From: Pyrus communis
Lineage: Eukaryota; Streptophyta; Magnoliopsida; Rosales; Rosaceae
Direction: 5' to 3'
Assembly (NCBI RefSeq): GCF_963583255.1
Contig: NC_084806.1
Span: 19,014,317 to 19,078,316 of the forward strand
DNA length: 64,000 nucleotides
Part shown: in pieces, positions 12,221 through 23,919 of the stretch
Numbering within the stretch: the stretch's first letter is position 1
Layout of the letters: every line of letters begins with the position of its first letter
Position numbers and translations under genes: made by a program
The notes under the pieces: generated by a model
What the model was told of the DNA's origin: nothing
Seen by the model: the letters and a program-made list of their open reading frames with translations, nothing else
Databases searched by the model: none

Positions 12221-15200
12221 ATGGCAAACCTTCATCTTCTTTTAAAACCCAGAAAACCTTCATCTTTTACAATGGCCGCCAATACCTTTATCGCCAAGTT
12301 GGTTGAGGAATGCACAAAATGTCAAAGCATCACTGATCGAAACACTATCAAAACCGTCCGATTTGAGGATGAGCCAACTAGTTCCCACCAGACCCTTAAC
12401 CCATTGTTCAAAGACGATGGTCTAGAAGTGATCACTGAAATGCTTAAGTACCATTGCCTGAAACCTTTATTCTAAGGGTATGATTGGTCAAAATGGGAAT
12501 CGGCCAGACCCCAAAGCGTTTGGCCCTCAACCATTGCGCCCTGGGTTACTTGGGTCACTCGGCTGGAGCCACATTTCGGCGACGAATGGAAAGGTCTCAC
12601 CATTTTTGAGGCCATTAAACTCTTGACCATCGAGATAAGCTTGGTTCGAGAGCTCGTGATGGTTGATCTGAGCTTTTGGTGCTCGGCCACTAGTACGATG
12701 GTCCTTCCCCTCGGCCCCTTTAGCCCAACAGTGATGGACATCACAGTCATACTTGGCACGTCTCCAACCGGCCTCCTAGTCGATAATTCTCTCTCTAGGT
12801 ATCAATTTGACCTGGACCTGAAGACCATTTTCGAGGATTGTGTCGTCGAAGCCCTAACAAAGAAAAACCAAAAATTGTCGAGGGAAGAATCATAGAAATT
12901 ACACAAGAACTTCTTCAACTACAATACCTTAATGACTCACTTTGCCGGCTCAAAAGAGGAAGATCTTAAAAAGGGTGAACACGGGGCCTTCTTATTTTAC
13001 TGGTACAACAAATATATATTTTGTTCCAAGTCGAATAAATGCTTGGCCAAGAATAAGTTTGTCGCTAAAGCCTTTGCCAGCGGTCATGTCCTGGCCTTTA
13101 GTCCGGCTATCCTTGCCAATCTCACCAGGTGCTTGGCCGAGACTAGAGTGGGTAAAATCGACCCCCACCAAAACAGCCCGCTCTGGTTGCAGGTCTATTT
13201 CTTGACACTGCGACCAGACCTTGCAACTTTCCCTTCTTCTGAAGCTATGGGCCTTGAGCTGGCCTCATGACCCATTTCTACCCACTCGGCCGAAGAGATC
13301 TTTAAATATTTCTTTGGCCTAAAAAACTTGTTGGATGACGAATTCCAGATTTGCCTTCATCAAACGTAGCTCTCCTCCATCATCATTCCGACATCGGCAT
13401 GGGAAGACGTCGAGGAAGCTGATCTTCGAAATTCCTAGGGGTCATTTTATCATCACTTGCGACCTACCCTATGGTTGCGAGGCTCATCGAGGAAGTTGGG
13501 AAGTCTATCATCCCAACTTCTTGGCTCGTCAACTAGGCTATCTTCAGGGATGCTATATGCCATTCCTTGCCTTTCTATCCCTCTTGAACTGAGAACACCT
13601 CTCCGGCTCCTCAGAGAGGGAGTGTGGTGTAGCCGAGAAGGGTTTCAAGGAGCGGTGCGCTAAATTTCGTCTTCGGTCGAAAGCTCAAGAATCCCGGTGT
13701 GCTAGCATTTTCGCCAATTGGTGGGCTACTTATACTAAAGACTTCTTCAGCGTTAGGTTGAGGAAGTCTCCGATAAGCTTTTTGGTGACCGCCCCAAAAA
13801 GACTCTTGCCCCAAAATTCAAAGAAACGGCCCAAGGTATACAACTTTCTTTGTTACTTTTCTTGCTTGTTTACTTCCAACTTCTTTTTTATTTAACCTGT
13901 GTTTTTAGGTGGCCGAACCATAAAGAGGGCTGAGGTGATTGCAATGGTTGCGGATAAAAGGAAACTTGCCCCTTCTATAAAAAAGGTGGCGGCTGCCGCT
14001 CTAGCTTCATCGGGCAAACGCCCTCACTAGAAGCTGAAATGGTAGGAGACGCTCATCAACCCAAAAAACGCGTCAAGAAATTGGTTAAGAAAGGGGAACA
14101 GGAGATTCACGTTATCTCTAGTCAAACCACGGGGGCAACTGCTCCTAGCGTTTCTCTTCCTCCACCTATCGTCGAGGCTTCGAACGCAGTATAGGTAGAC
14201 TCGTCGATTGAGCCGGCCATTAATCCAGTTGTGGAGCGACTTACAACTTTAGCCTCGGTAGCTGCTTATGCCAAAGCTGACTCGGTGGCTGCCACCCCGG
14301 AGGAAGCAACTCCCTTGGCCGAGAAGAACTCCTTTCCTATCCTAAAGAAAACTGCAACGATCATCCTGGAAGAAGAGGTATAAAATTTATAGTGTTCTTT
14401 TATCTGAAACTCCATGTCTAATGATTAACCCTTATTGTCTAGGATGATGAGAGTGAAGGTCCCCAATTGTTGATGAGGTCTTAACCGACCGAGAAAACCA
14501 CTCTTAATCCTCAACCGGTGGTCGAAGTGGCCAGTCGAGTTGAGCCTCCCTCGTTTAAAGCTAGTCCCGAACCTGCAGGGGCACCGTTGGTTGAACCGGA
14601 AGCAGCAGCACCGTTGGTTGAACCGGAAGCAGCATCAAAGACTCTGGTTCACCCTCAGGATCAAAATCTTAGCATTCTTCCTTAAGAAGTTACTTTGGCT
14701 TTTGTAAGGCTTGATCACTTTCTCTCATTAGTTTTACTATAACAAGTTTAAATTGAGAAAAAATATTAAATGTCAGGTGCCCGATAATTCATTTCACCGA
14801 AAATTCTATGCGCTGAACATTGTTATCTATATTTCTTGGCCACCGCAGTGGCCATCGAATGTGGATAAACTCCATCAATCGCGTGAATTAAGAGGCTCCC
14901 TAAAACACTGGGCTCGACCACTAAGTTCTCTAAGTTCAAGCAATGAACCAGCAGATACGGCCGAAGTTTTCTTTCGGGCAGGTCCTGGAGCAAACTTTCC
15001 TTTTCTTGTCATTCTTTTGGCTTGATTTTTCTGAACATACTTATATCCTTGATGTAGCTATCGTGGGAAGTTGAATTTGACGCTCTCCTTGCCAGCTCTT
15101 CAGGGACGGTCGGTCCCTCCGTCGCCACAACAGGTTTGGCTGAAACAAATGTCATTGCCAAGCTACATGCGCTCTTATCCCTCTTGGCCTCTCAAATCCT

Positions 15201-15590
15201 CGAATGCAAAGGCCTTGATTCTGTGGGAGAATGTTTGAACGACCTGAGTGTCTTCAACCCTAGAACGAACCCAAGAATATTTTGGTATATTCGAGAAAGC
15301 TCTTTGGGCTGAAGGTAACTTGAAAGCTGCAACGGTTATTCAAGAAGCTCTTCGTCCAAGGGTAGAGGTGCTAAAGGTAAAGAAATAGCAACTGGTCGAC
15401 CTTAACTGTCAAATTGTCGAACTCCAAAGTCGAAGGTCAGTAATTGCTTCTGAGCTTGCAAGGGATTTCGAGTTGAGCAAAACTTGTTTGATCGAATACG
15501 TGGCTAGTATGAAGTGGATCAAGCAGTTGAAGATGGATAAGAGAAATCGACAAGCTGAGGTCATAATAGGTGGAGTTGAAGGCCGTCCTT
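12221..15590 (+). pseudogene. Antisense plant-mobile-domain gene carried by the Tat element
   Basis: One plus-strand frame can be followed from ATG 12221 (or 12272) past 13270, broken by TAA at 12473, TAG at 12893 and TGA at 13268. It shows plant mobile domain (PMD, PF10536-like) features: WSKWESARPQSVW, SLVRELVMVDLSFWC, a GTSPTGLLVD segment, and HGAFLFYWYNKYIF followed by AFASGHVLAF. Plausible GT-AG introns follow at 13836-13908, 14378-14442 and 14704-14776, possibly also 14982-15057. The last part (about 15400-15590) is a charged, helix-forming tail. PMD proteins occur both as transposon passengers and as host silencing factors such as MAIN. This copy is dead. Confidence 0.72.
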
Positions 15591-15701
15591 GAAGCTTTTC
15601 TTCCTTCATCACCCTAGAACTGTCTAGTTGTAAACTGGTCGACTATCTCTACTTGTAAACCCTTTTCACGAACTTAATGAAACGAACTTTTATTCTCGCA
15701 T

Positions 15702-17490
15702 CTACCAAGTGACTGGATAATATTTTTTCAAAAATTTTCCATTGATTGGCAGTTTATGAATTAGACCAGTTCGATCTTTAAGGTGGTATGCCCCCTTGCT
15801 GAGAACTTTATGGACGACGAACGGTCCTTCCCAATTCGACGACCATTTCCCAAATCTAGGATATTTGATTCCTATGGGCAACACTGTATGCCAAACTAAC
15901 TCTCCTTCACTGAACGTTTTTTGTCTGACTTTTGGTTGTAGGCTCGCTCGGCAATCTTTTTCTGTGCCACCAACAAATTATAAGCATTGGGCCAAGCTTC
16001 CTCCAGGTCTTCTAGGTCTTGTCTCATGGATTGATTGTATTCGGCGCTGAACATACTACTTTGTTCAATTGCTTGCAACGAATTTATACTTAACTCGACT
16101 GGTAACATCGCATCTTGACCATAAGTTAACGCATATGGGGTCGTCCCTGTTGCCGACCGGAGCGAAGTTCGATATGCCGATAAAACCTCGTTTAACTTTA
16201 AATGCCACATAACAGGCTTCTCTTTTATCGTTTTTTCAAGAATGCCGATCAACACTTTATTACTTGTTTCGGCCTGTCCATTTGCTTGTGGGTAATACGG
16301 CATGGACTGTTCGAACCGAATTTTTAAACTTGCCGTGTACTCTTTGAACCTGTCGGACGTAAAGATTGTACCATTGTCCGTTATAATTGTCTTTGGTACG
16401 CCGAATCTGGTTACGATATTTTCTTCCACAAAATTACAAACCTGTTTAAACGTTAACTCGGCGTATGACTTTGCTTCGACCCATTTAGTGAAGTAGTCTG
16501 TTGCAACTAGTATCCATGCATGCTTAGCTGATCCGCACGATGTAATTTTGCCGATTACGTCCATGGCCTATCCTCTGAACAGCTAAGGTTTGGTGACCGA
16601 GTGAAGTAATTCGGTCGGGACTCATTGTATAGGCCTATGAATTTGACATTCTACACATTGTTGTGCATACCCGATACAATGCTTTAATATACCCAGCCAG
16701 AAATAGCTATCTTCGAAGCGACCAATGCATCTTGCGCCCAAATTGATGAGCCCCGCAAATTCCTTCATGTACTTCTGTAATTGCTTGGGCAGCCTCCTGC
16801 GGGCCGAGGGATAATAACAATAAACCATCTTCACCTTTCCGGTACAACTCGCTTTGATACAACACATATGGTATGGACCCTTGTCCTACGGTCGTGTTTG
16901 TCATTGGGGTTATCAAGATATCACATGATTAACCTTCTCTAGTTGTTTGGTAATGTCTTGACAATGCACACGTCTACAGGATCTCCTTGTTCTAACAACG
17001 AAGATAAGGACATCACTTGTGTACGGATCATGTGATCGTGTTGGAGAACTTGTTGATTGACCAAGGCCAGGTGTGATTGTCGTACTACGGGTATCGCTCG
17101 GCCTAGCTCGCCCCTAGGAGTTGTGCACCGGAGGCTATTTGAGCCAACTCGTCTGCGTCGGTATTTCGAACGCGGGAGATGTGTTTGAACGTGATACATC
17201 AAACGACTCATCCAAATATCTGGCAACCATGTGATAGGGTGCCAGAGTACAACTCATGCAACGGAAAGTTCCATTGAGTTGGTTAAGCACAAGTTCTTAA
17301 TCGTCGATGACGTGTATGCGGGCTGCCCTTAAGTCATGAAGAACGTTGAGGCCGATGATATGGGCTTTGTATTTGGCCTGATTATTTGTGCAATCTAAAT
17401 CAAGCTTAAGAGAAAAATACCAGCGGTGTTGATATGGGGATTGAATGACGATTCCAACACCAGCCGAGGCTGAAGTACTGGAACCATGGC
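15702..17490 (-). pseudogene. Tat-type pol remnant: RNase H and integrase
   Basis: RNase H (17297-17490) shows VGIVIQSP and LDCTNNQAKYKAHIIGLNVL. The integrase zinc-binding region (16622-16916) is split over two frames, with HEGICGAHQFG in one and CVECQ in the other. The core (15896-16564) keeps the acidic triad: Asp in LVATDYFTKW, Asp in IITDNG and Glu in NGQAE. The C-terminal end (15702-15884) reads NWEGPFVVHKVLSKGAYHL and then NGKFLKKYYP, usual for Tat elements. The RT, protease and gag parts that should precede RNase H are missing. The core frame of 222 codons is still open, so decay is uneven. Confidence 0.88.
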
Positions 17491-18471
17491 ACGTAGGCCT
17501 ACATGGCACGCATGCCGAGTAATTAATAAGCTAACTATGTCCTTCGGTTGTGTGCGGGGAGTGCCAACTCGTCGGTCGAGCTCGGTCGAGGAGTAAAATG
17601 TGCTGATGTCGTATTGGGTACGTTGCTAACTTCTTGATCTTGCAACTGCGGCTAAGGAAGGAACACGTCTCGGCCTTCTGGTTCAAGAGCTTGAAGGCAA
17701 GGCTCCTAGTTCCGCGAAGTTCAATATCAAATTCGGTTTTCAATGTGCCGAATGGAGTAACCTGTAACACCTCACTTCACCAAGAAGGCTAATGAAATGA
17801 CCTTTGCCAATAAGGATTCGAAAATTCTTCTCGACTGAGACTTGGATAGATAACCAGTTGGCCTCGACGCAGTGTTGTTTATCCAAACTGAAGGTGCTCT
17901 GCAGTCGGCTGATTCTACGACAACAATGCTGTTTATTCAAACTGAAGATGTCACTGGTTGCTTTTACAGTGCTGTTTATCAAAACTGAAGATGTGTTGGC
18001 AGAAAAAGAAAATAAAAATCTTAAGGTTGTTGAGAGGTTTCACGTAGAGCGAGAGTTTGCGCAGGGCAGTTTGTGTGTTAAATTGGAGGAGCTTGAATGA
18101 TGCACTCCCCTATATATATATATAGCAGCGAATCTACTCCTAGTCGAACCAGAGATGTATCCGAATTAAAACTCCCAAATCTATTCTGATTAGGATTCGG
18201 CCAATCCTAGTTCCAATAGGTTATCTGAACTAAGCTTCTATAATGAATTAGATTCACTCCCGACTTCTCAGCGTCTTCAATTCTGAAACCCCTTTGTTGT
18301 ACCAAGACTTGACTTCTTCGCTCTTATCCAAATCAATCCTTCTTGCAATAAGACTCGGCCGACCTAATTGGACGGCTTATGACAGCTGGACGGCCCATAG
18401 TATTTTTGAAAGAGCATTAGGCTGAACACAAACCTAAGCTCGGCCCAATAATGTTATTTTGGGTCCAAACA
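17488..18471 (-). repeat. 5' LTR of the Tat-type element (inner edge truncated)
   Basis: It aligns with the left LTR from the shared motif CCTAC...GTAATTAATAAG onward and ends GGGTCCAAACA. About the first 20-30 bp of the LTR, and the primer site that should adjoin it, are lost at the junction with RNase H near 17488. Confidence 0.8.
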
Positions 18472-19164
18472 GATTGTTTGAATGAAACTTTCTGTAAAGA
18501 AAGATTTAAAATTGGTTTTTTTTCAAAGTTTACGGCTTTTCTAGCTGACATAAAGTTAGGTTTTGATTCTTTTAGAGAATTTGTGTAACCTTGCTTTTAA
18601 AACTAAAATGACAATGTGGTTTCCTCTTTGAATTTGTTTTCATTTTACATTTTTCGTTGATTTGTTTTTAGTGAAAATATGACTTTAGCCCTTCAAACTC
18701 AATTTTCTTCATAGAAAACCCTACATAACTTTTTTACTCAAAGAAAACCCAATGACTAGGATCCACATAAGCAAATTCATTAACTTCATATTAATTCACA
18801 CATTTTACATTTTTCACATGCCTAAAATATCCTTATTACATACTTGATGTAGACAATTAATTGTAAGGAAATAGTAAATGATTTTACAAGAAGAAAAAAA
18901 GAAGACATTAATGTTAAAATTTATTGCATTTTAATTTTTTAGAAAGGTTTTGAATTTTCATGAAACTATTCGATTCAGTTTTTTCACCATACTCTTGAAT
19001 ACTTTTGAATTTATACTTTTTTTATTAATATATTAGAACATTGTATTTCATTATCTACATGCACATTAAATTACCTACGAACAATTATACCATGGGTGTA
19101 ATATAATCTCTTTTTTACAATGATGCAAAATAATGTTTATACCAACAACAAAACATGCCTAACA

Positions 19165-19447
19165 TGTGACATCCCACATCGCCCAGGGGGTGATCCTTAT
19201 ATGTATATTCTCATCCTTATCTAGCACAAGGCCTTTTGGGAGCTCACTGGCTTCGGGTTCTATCGGAACTCCAAAGTTAAGCGAGAATGGGGCTAGAGCA
19301 ATCCCATGATGGGTGACCCACTGGGAAGTTGCTCGTGAGTTCCCAAAAACAAAACCGTGAGGAAATGGTAAGCCCAAAGCGGAAAATATTGTGCTACGGT
19401 GGTGGAGCGGGCCCGGGAAGTGATCCGCCCCGGGTCGGGAGGTGACA
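19165..19447 (+). repeat. Cassandra LTR 1
   Basis: 283 bp from TGTGACATCCC to GGAGGTGACA. It includes the 5S-like internal promoter region at about 19262-19345. Confidence 0.9.
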
Positions 19448-19450
19448 ATT

Positions 19451-19463
19451 TGGTATCAGAGCC
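19451..19463 (+). promoter_or_regulatory. Primer binding site of Cassandra
   Basis: TGGTATCAGAGCC is the canonical complement of the initiator-Met tRNA 3' end, three bases after LTR 1. Confidence 0.92.
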
Positions 19464-19517
19464 TAACCCTGGCCGCGTGTGTGCCGACGAGGACGTCGGG
19501 CCCCTAAGGGGGTGGAT

Positions 19518-19794
19518 TGTGACATCCCACATCGCCCAAGGGGCGATCCTTATATGTATATTCTCATCCCTACCTAGCACGAGGCCTTTTGGGAGCTCAC
19601 TGGCTTCGGGTTCTATCGGAACTTCGAAGTTAAGCAAGAAGGGGGCTAGAGCAATCCCATGATAGGTGACCCACTGGGAAGTTGCTCGTGAGTTCCCAAA
19701 AACAAAACCGTGAGGGAATGGTAAGCCCAAAACGGACAATATCGTGCTACGGTGGTGGAACGGGCCCGAGAAGTAATCCGCCACGGGCCGGGAT
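19518..19794 (+). repeat. Cassandra LTR 2 (3' end lost)
   Basis: It starts TGTGACATCCC straight after a purine tract (AAGGGGGTGGAT, 19506-19517). It runs parallel to LTR 1 but stops short, at GGGCCGGGATG, where the inverted LTR begins. Confidence 0.88.
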
Positions 19795-20038
19795 GCTCCA
19801 CCACCGTAGCACGATATTGTCCGCTTTGGGCTTACCATTCCCTTATGGTTTTGTTTTTGGGAACTCACGAGCAACTTCCCAGTGGGTCACCCATCATGGG
19901 ATTGCTCTAGCCCCCTTCTCGCTTAACTTCGGAGTTCCGATAGAACCCGAAGCTAATGAGCTCCCAAAAGGCCTCATGCTAGGTAGGGATAGGAATATAC
20001 ATATAAGGATCACCCCCTGGGCGATGTGGGATGTCACA
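19795..20038 (-). repeat. Cassandra LTR 3, inverted
   Basis: A reverse complement of the LTR from its GCTCCACCACCGTAG region to the terminal ATGTCACA, lacking roughly 40 bp of one end. LTR 2 and LTR 3 therefore form a tail-to-tail inverted repeat of about 240 bp per arm. Confidence 0.88.
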
Positions 20039-20755
20039 TAACATATTTACTAATACATGGAAAATAATTTACCTATATTAAGAAGAAATGTTAGATGCAT
20101 AGTATTAAAAATACTATGTTACACCCATGTTTGTACAATAATAAAACGTGCCTAACATATCTAACAATACATGAAAAATAATTTACCTACAAGTTAGAGA
20201 AATTTTATTTGGTTGGGTGTAGTATAAATTTTTTTAATAATTGGAAAAATTAAATATAACTAGGTGTAGTGTAATTTTTTTTTTTATATAATTAGAACAA
20301 ATTAATTTACCTACCTATTCTTTGAAATGTTCATTTCCAATGATGCAAAATGTTTATTACCTAACTACAAATTAATTTCCAATAATTTACCTACAACAAT
20401 TACACCATGGGTGTAATGTAATATATTTCTTTACAATGATACAAAATATTGTATGTACCAACAACAAAACTTGTCTAACATAAGTACTTGTACATGGAAA
20501 ATAATTTACCTATAACAAATGAAATGCAGTTTGATGTATAAAATCAACAATATTATGTTCCACTCATGTTACCTACCAATTAATATGGATAAAATTGCCA
20601 CAAAATATATCACGAAAAAAAAGAAAAACTACTTTTCTAGTTTGACATAGATACGGTTAATGCAAACATTTTTTTCATTTTATTTCACTTTTTCTACTAC
20701 TTTTAATTTGGCATAAATTTGGGAATTTGGAAAATGGACCATAAAGTATGAGTGG

Positions 20756-23641
20756 TGTGACAACCCGTCCCAAATTTTACATTTTTATTAATTTTAGAAG
20801 CGTAAATTTATGAAAATGCTCTAGAGGCAAAGACTTTGACTTCCATTGATCATCGGTTAAAGCGACATATGATTTATTCTTTTAGCATATCCTTGTAGTA
20901 CGTGTCACTACGAACGCATAGGCGAAAGCCGTTGACGAGTTCGAATTATAACGATATAATTACGGACGTTTGAAGTTGGTTATTTAAAGGTAGTTAAATT
21001 ATTTGAACTCTCACCTTGTGGGAAGACTAACTAATCAGTCTTAAGTAAAGAGGAAAAGGGACCAATCAAATTAAGAGGGGTGGAGGACCAATGAGAAATC
21101 AGAAAAAAGGAAGAAAAGAAGGAAAAAAAAAAAGGGGGGGGGGAAGCTCAACTTTTCCCATGCGTTCCGTTCGTACACCTCTCCGACCACCCATCTTTCA
21201 AGGCCGATTTCGACCAATTCCGATGGAGTTTTTCGATGCCACCACCACTATCTTGAAGCTCTCATTCCCCTCTACAAAACTCACCCAAGAACCACATTGA
21301 GATCTTCATTTCTGTGAAGTTTGAGAATGTTTGGAAATAGTTGGATTTTCCGACGAGTCGGGGCGGCCGACCGCCACCCACGGCGGTGCGTGGCCAGTGG
21401 GCCGCCAATGCTATTTTTAAGCTATGACAAATGTCTTGAATTTAGTCTTGATATTTGAATGATGTAGGTTGATCGTTGGAACCTAAATTCTCTACGATAT
21501 GTTAATAGGTATTTATGTGAATCGATGATCCAACCGTTGGATCGTCACCAAACTTTGTTACTTTGTAGTACATAATATTTGAAGAATGTAGGAACTTACA
21601 GATTGGGAATCCGACGTACAGATCTTTCCGAATTGGATTTGTAAATTCATAAAATAAAATGTTAACCGCTAATCAGTTTTGGGAATTGGCTAGGATCCAA
21701 CCGTTGGATCATAATAAAATTTTAATATGTTATTCTAGAAGCATAATGTGGATCTTTGGAAATCTGATATGTGGATCTTCTGAATCGTGTTAGACAGGGT
21801 TGTAGACCCTACCGTCGATCTTCGATCGATAGTTGACTTTTGGTCAATGAAATTATTCTTGAAGGTCCTTGAGGATATGTTTTATGTAAATTATGTATAC
21901 TATCGGTAAGAACTTTGAGACGTGATTTGATAATTGGTCACAGGCGACGATAGATCGTGATGTCTCGATGTGCATGCAGGATAATCAAAGCGTGGACTCC
22001 AGGTGAGTGGGTCTTTTTCTTTCATAGGCATATAATTGATAGTTACACAAGCACTTCTATAGTGATCTATGCTTGTTACCTACAATTAATCATTGCGAAC
22101 TACGAATGGCTTGATCCCTGTTTAGGCTACGTAGGCAGTCTAACAAGACGTTAGATGCAGCCATATAATAAATGAGATTAAATAATTGAGACAATAGCCT
22201 TGTTTAGTGAATTGAGCAATGTGAGGGACATTGGTGGGAATTGTGAGATTTAGCTTTATGATTTGGTGATTAAATGTTGATCATAAATCAATGCGTGAAG
22301 AATCAAGAAATTGAAGTAAGGAAAGGTAAGTATGATAGTTAATGTAACTAGGGTCTAATTGGGCTTATCACTAATGATTACCCTCAAAAGTAAATAGTTT
22401 GGGAGTAGGGTGTTATTGATTGTACATGTTACGCCGTATTATATATTTTGGGAATATCATGAAATGTTTGGGTTTAGATTGCATCATGGCATATTCATAT
22501 GGATATTACCTGGACCTGACTATTGTGAATGCTTTGAAGTGCTATATGACGTCGCGGACGCCCAGGTAAACCTCAGGTGAGTACATGTTGATGTTAGTTA
22601 TGTTAGTGAGTATGATTATGTTGAGATATAATATAGCTCATAAACCTGCACCCCGATGTTAGTGCTTCTGCCCGTGGCCAGGGCACAATCCTTCACGTGA
22701 TGTTCACCTCCCGCACCTTACGCTCACCTTGGATCCAAGGTAGGTGCACAGTCCTGTCGTACATACCACTTTAGGTGGTTCCGACTCGTAGGCGACCCGT
22801 GATTATTCGCACAGTCTTCACGTGATCGTAGCACTTGAGCGTATTTATTTACACCCAGTCTTGTCGTACAGACCACTTTAGGTGGTTCCGACTCGTGTGC
22901 AGGTATACTTATTGAGCTATTGGCTAGCATGATTGATGAGATATGAATAAGTCGTACAGTTCACTATAGGTGACTCCGACTTATATGCTAGCCATGATTG
23001 ATGAGATATGAATAAGTCGTATAGGTCACTATAGGTGACTCCGACTTATATGCTAGCAATGATTGATGAAATATGGATAAGTTGTACATGTCATATTAGA
23101 TGACTCCGACTGATATATCATTTTGTATTGATTAAGTTTATTTGGCCTACTTATTATTGCATGGTGGAGTTGATGGCAAACCGTGGTTTTGGCCATTTCT
23201 GAGTATGGTTTGGATATATGTATATATGTTGTATTGTCTTATGGAAAACGATACGGGTTTTACATTTAGGGGCATTATTTTTAGAGAGGTAATAACTTTG
23301 GGAAGCTTGGTTTTATTGCTTACTCACTCTCTGTTTGGTGCCTTCCAGGTTTTAGTTGCTAAGTTTGTATCGACAAGGATATGTGGCGAATCTTAGTATT
23401 GATGGATATTTCTGAGGGTATGATTCTTACCTACACTCCTGTACCTTACTTATGCTCTGACATCGTGTGTGAAATGGGTTCACTCCCGCTCACAACGCAC
23501 TTTGGTATTAAAAAAATTTAGGTTCAAATTATTCACATTTTTCTACACTCTATCACATTTTATGGCTTCGTCACCTTCCAGGTGTCGGCCAGCACAGCTC
23601 GATTCAGGGTCCAAGTGGATTTTCTGGGTCGGGGTGTGTCA
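20756..23641 (+). mobile_element. Large LTR unit (2.9 kb), probable solo LTR
   Basis: The unit begins TGTGACAACCCGTCCC, ends GGGTGTGTCA and is flanked by the 5-bp duplication AGTGG (20751-20755 and 23642-23646). There is no coding frame, primer site or second internal LTR. The start and the last 200 bp are clearly alike to the unit at 29780-31425 (both have TGCTCTGACATC then GTGTGAAATGGGTTCA near the end). That fits solo LTRs of one long-LTR family. A non-autonomous element without LTRs is the alternative. Confidence 0.7.
22923..23116. repeat. Three tandem copies of a 65-bp unit inside the large LTR
   Basis: Units start at 22923, 22987 and 23052, each with GCTAGC, ATGATTGATGA and GACTCCGACT. 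Older, shorter relatives of the same phrase (CTTTAGGTGGTTCCGACTCG) lie upstream at 22770 and 22870. Confidence 0.85.
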
Positions 23642-23919
23642 AGTGGCATGAGTGTAAATAAATTGTATTAATAGGTCAATAGTGTTCCTATATGTTTGCA
23701 AATTTTAAATTTGGACTTAAACTAGATTTTTAAAGATAGATGGGTTTTTATCTAGACATAATGAATTGTAAGGGCCAAAATCTAAAGCACCCTTGTTTTT
23801 ATCAAAGGTTTAAAGAGTGGGGTTAGTAGTTTGTGAAAAAAGAAATAGTTCTTTAATTTTTTTATATATATTCTTTTGAATTTTTAATAAAACTTTGTAT
23901 AGTCTGAATGCAGTTAAGT

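Larger units (their letters stand above)
10762..18471 (-). mobile_element. Ty3/gypsy Tat-type LTR retrotransposon, 5'-deleted, with antisense extra gene
   Basis: The element is flanked by a perfect 5-bp target duplication GATTG (10757-10761 and 18472-18476). On the minus strand it carries RNase H, the integrase zinc finger, the integrase core and a tail reading KWSSNWEGPFVVHKVL. That tail and domain order are typical of the Tat lineage. A polypurine tract abuts the left (3') LTR. Gag, protease and RT are absent because RNase H runs almost straight into the right LTR. Between the integrase end and the 3' LTR lies a long plus-strand gene related to the plant mobile domain. Such extra antisense genes are known in Tat elements. 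Confidence 0.9.
19165..20038 (+). mobile_element. Cassandra TRIM retrotransposon with an extra inverted LTR
   Basis: The order is LTR, initiator-Met primer site, about 55 bp of spacer, polypurine tract, second LTR, then a third LTR in opposite orientation. The outer edges carry one 5-bp duplication TAACA (19160-19164 and 20039-20043), so the whole composite behaves as one insertion. The LTRs contain a 5S rRNA-like segment (for example AAGTTAAGCGAGAA and GATGGGTGACCCACTGGGAA), the hallmark of Cassandra. There is no coding capacity; movement of the family depends on proteins from other elements. Confidence 0.9.
18671..23792. mobile_element. Mutator-type non-autonomous TIR element hosting two later insertions
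   Basis: A perfect 9-bp duplication TTGTTTTTA flanks the unit (18662-18670 and 23793-23801). Its ends form imperfect inverted repeats: GTGAAAATATGACTTTAGCC on the left, against GGGTGCTTTAGATTTTGGCC read inward from the right. A 9-bp duplication is characteristic of Mutator elements. Without the nested Cassandra and LTR insertions it is about 1.35 kb, very AT-rich, with no transposase. It contains internal direct repeats around the phrase CCATGGGTGTAATRTAAT (near 19091 and 20407). Confidence 0.72.

Noticed and set aside
19262..19345. 5S rRNA gene
   Set aside because: The 5S-like stretch is part of the Cassandra LTR, diverged and embedded in TG...CA repeats with a primer site, not an independent rRNA gene.
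19293..20041. Long open frames (119-193 codons) on both strands over the Cassandra composite
   Set aside because: They are mirror images caused by the inverted LTRs and have no protein family; Cassandra is non-coding.
22650..23116. CRISPR-like repeats
   Set aside because: Units are directly adjacent 65-bp tandem copies without spacers, in a plant LTR.
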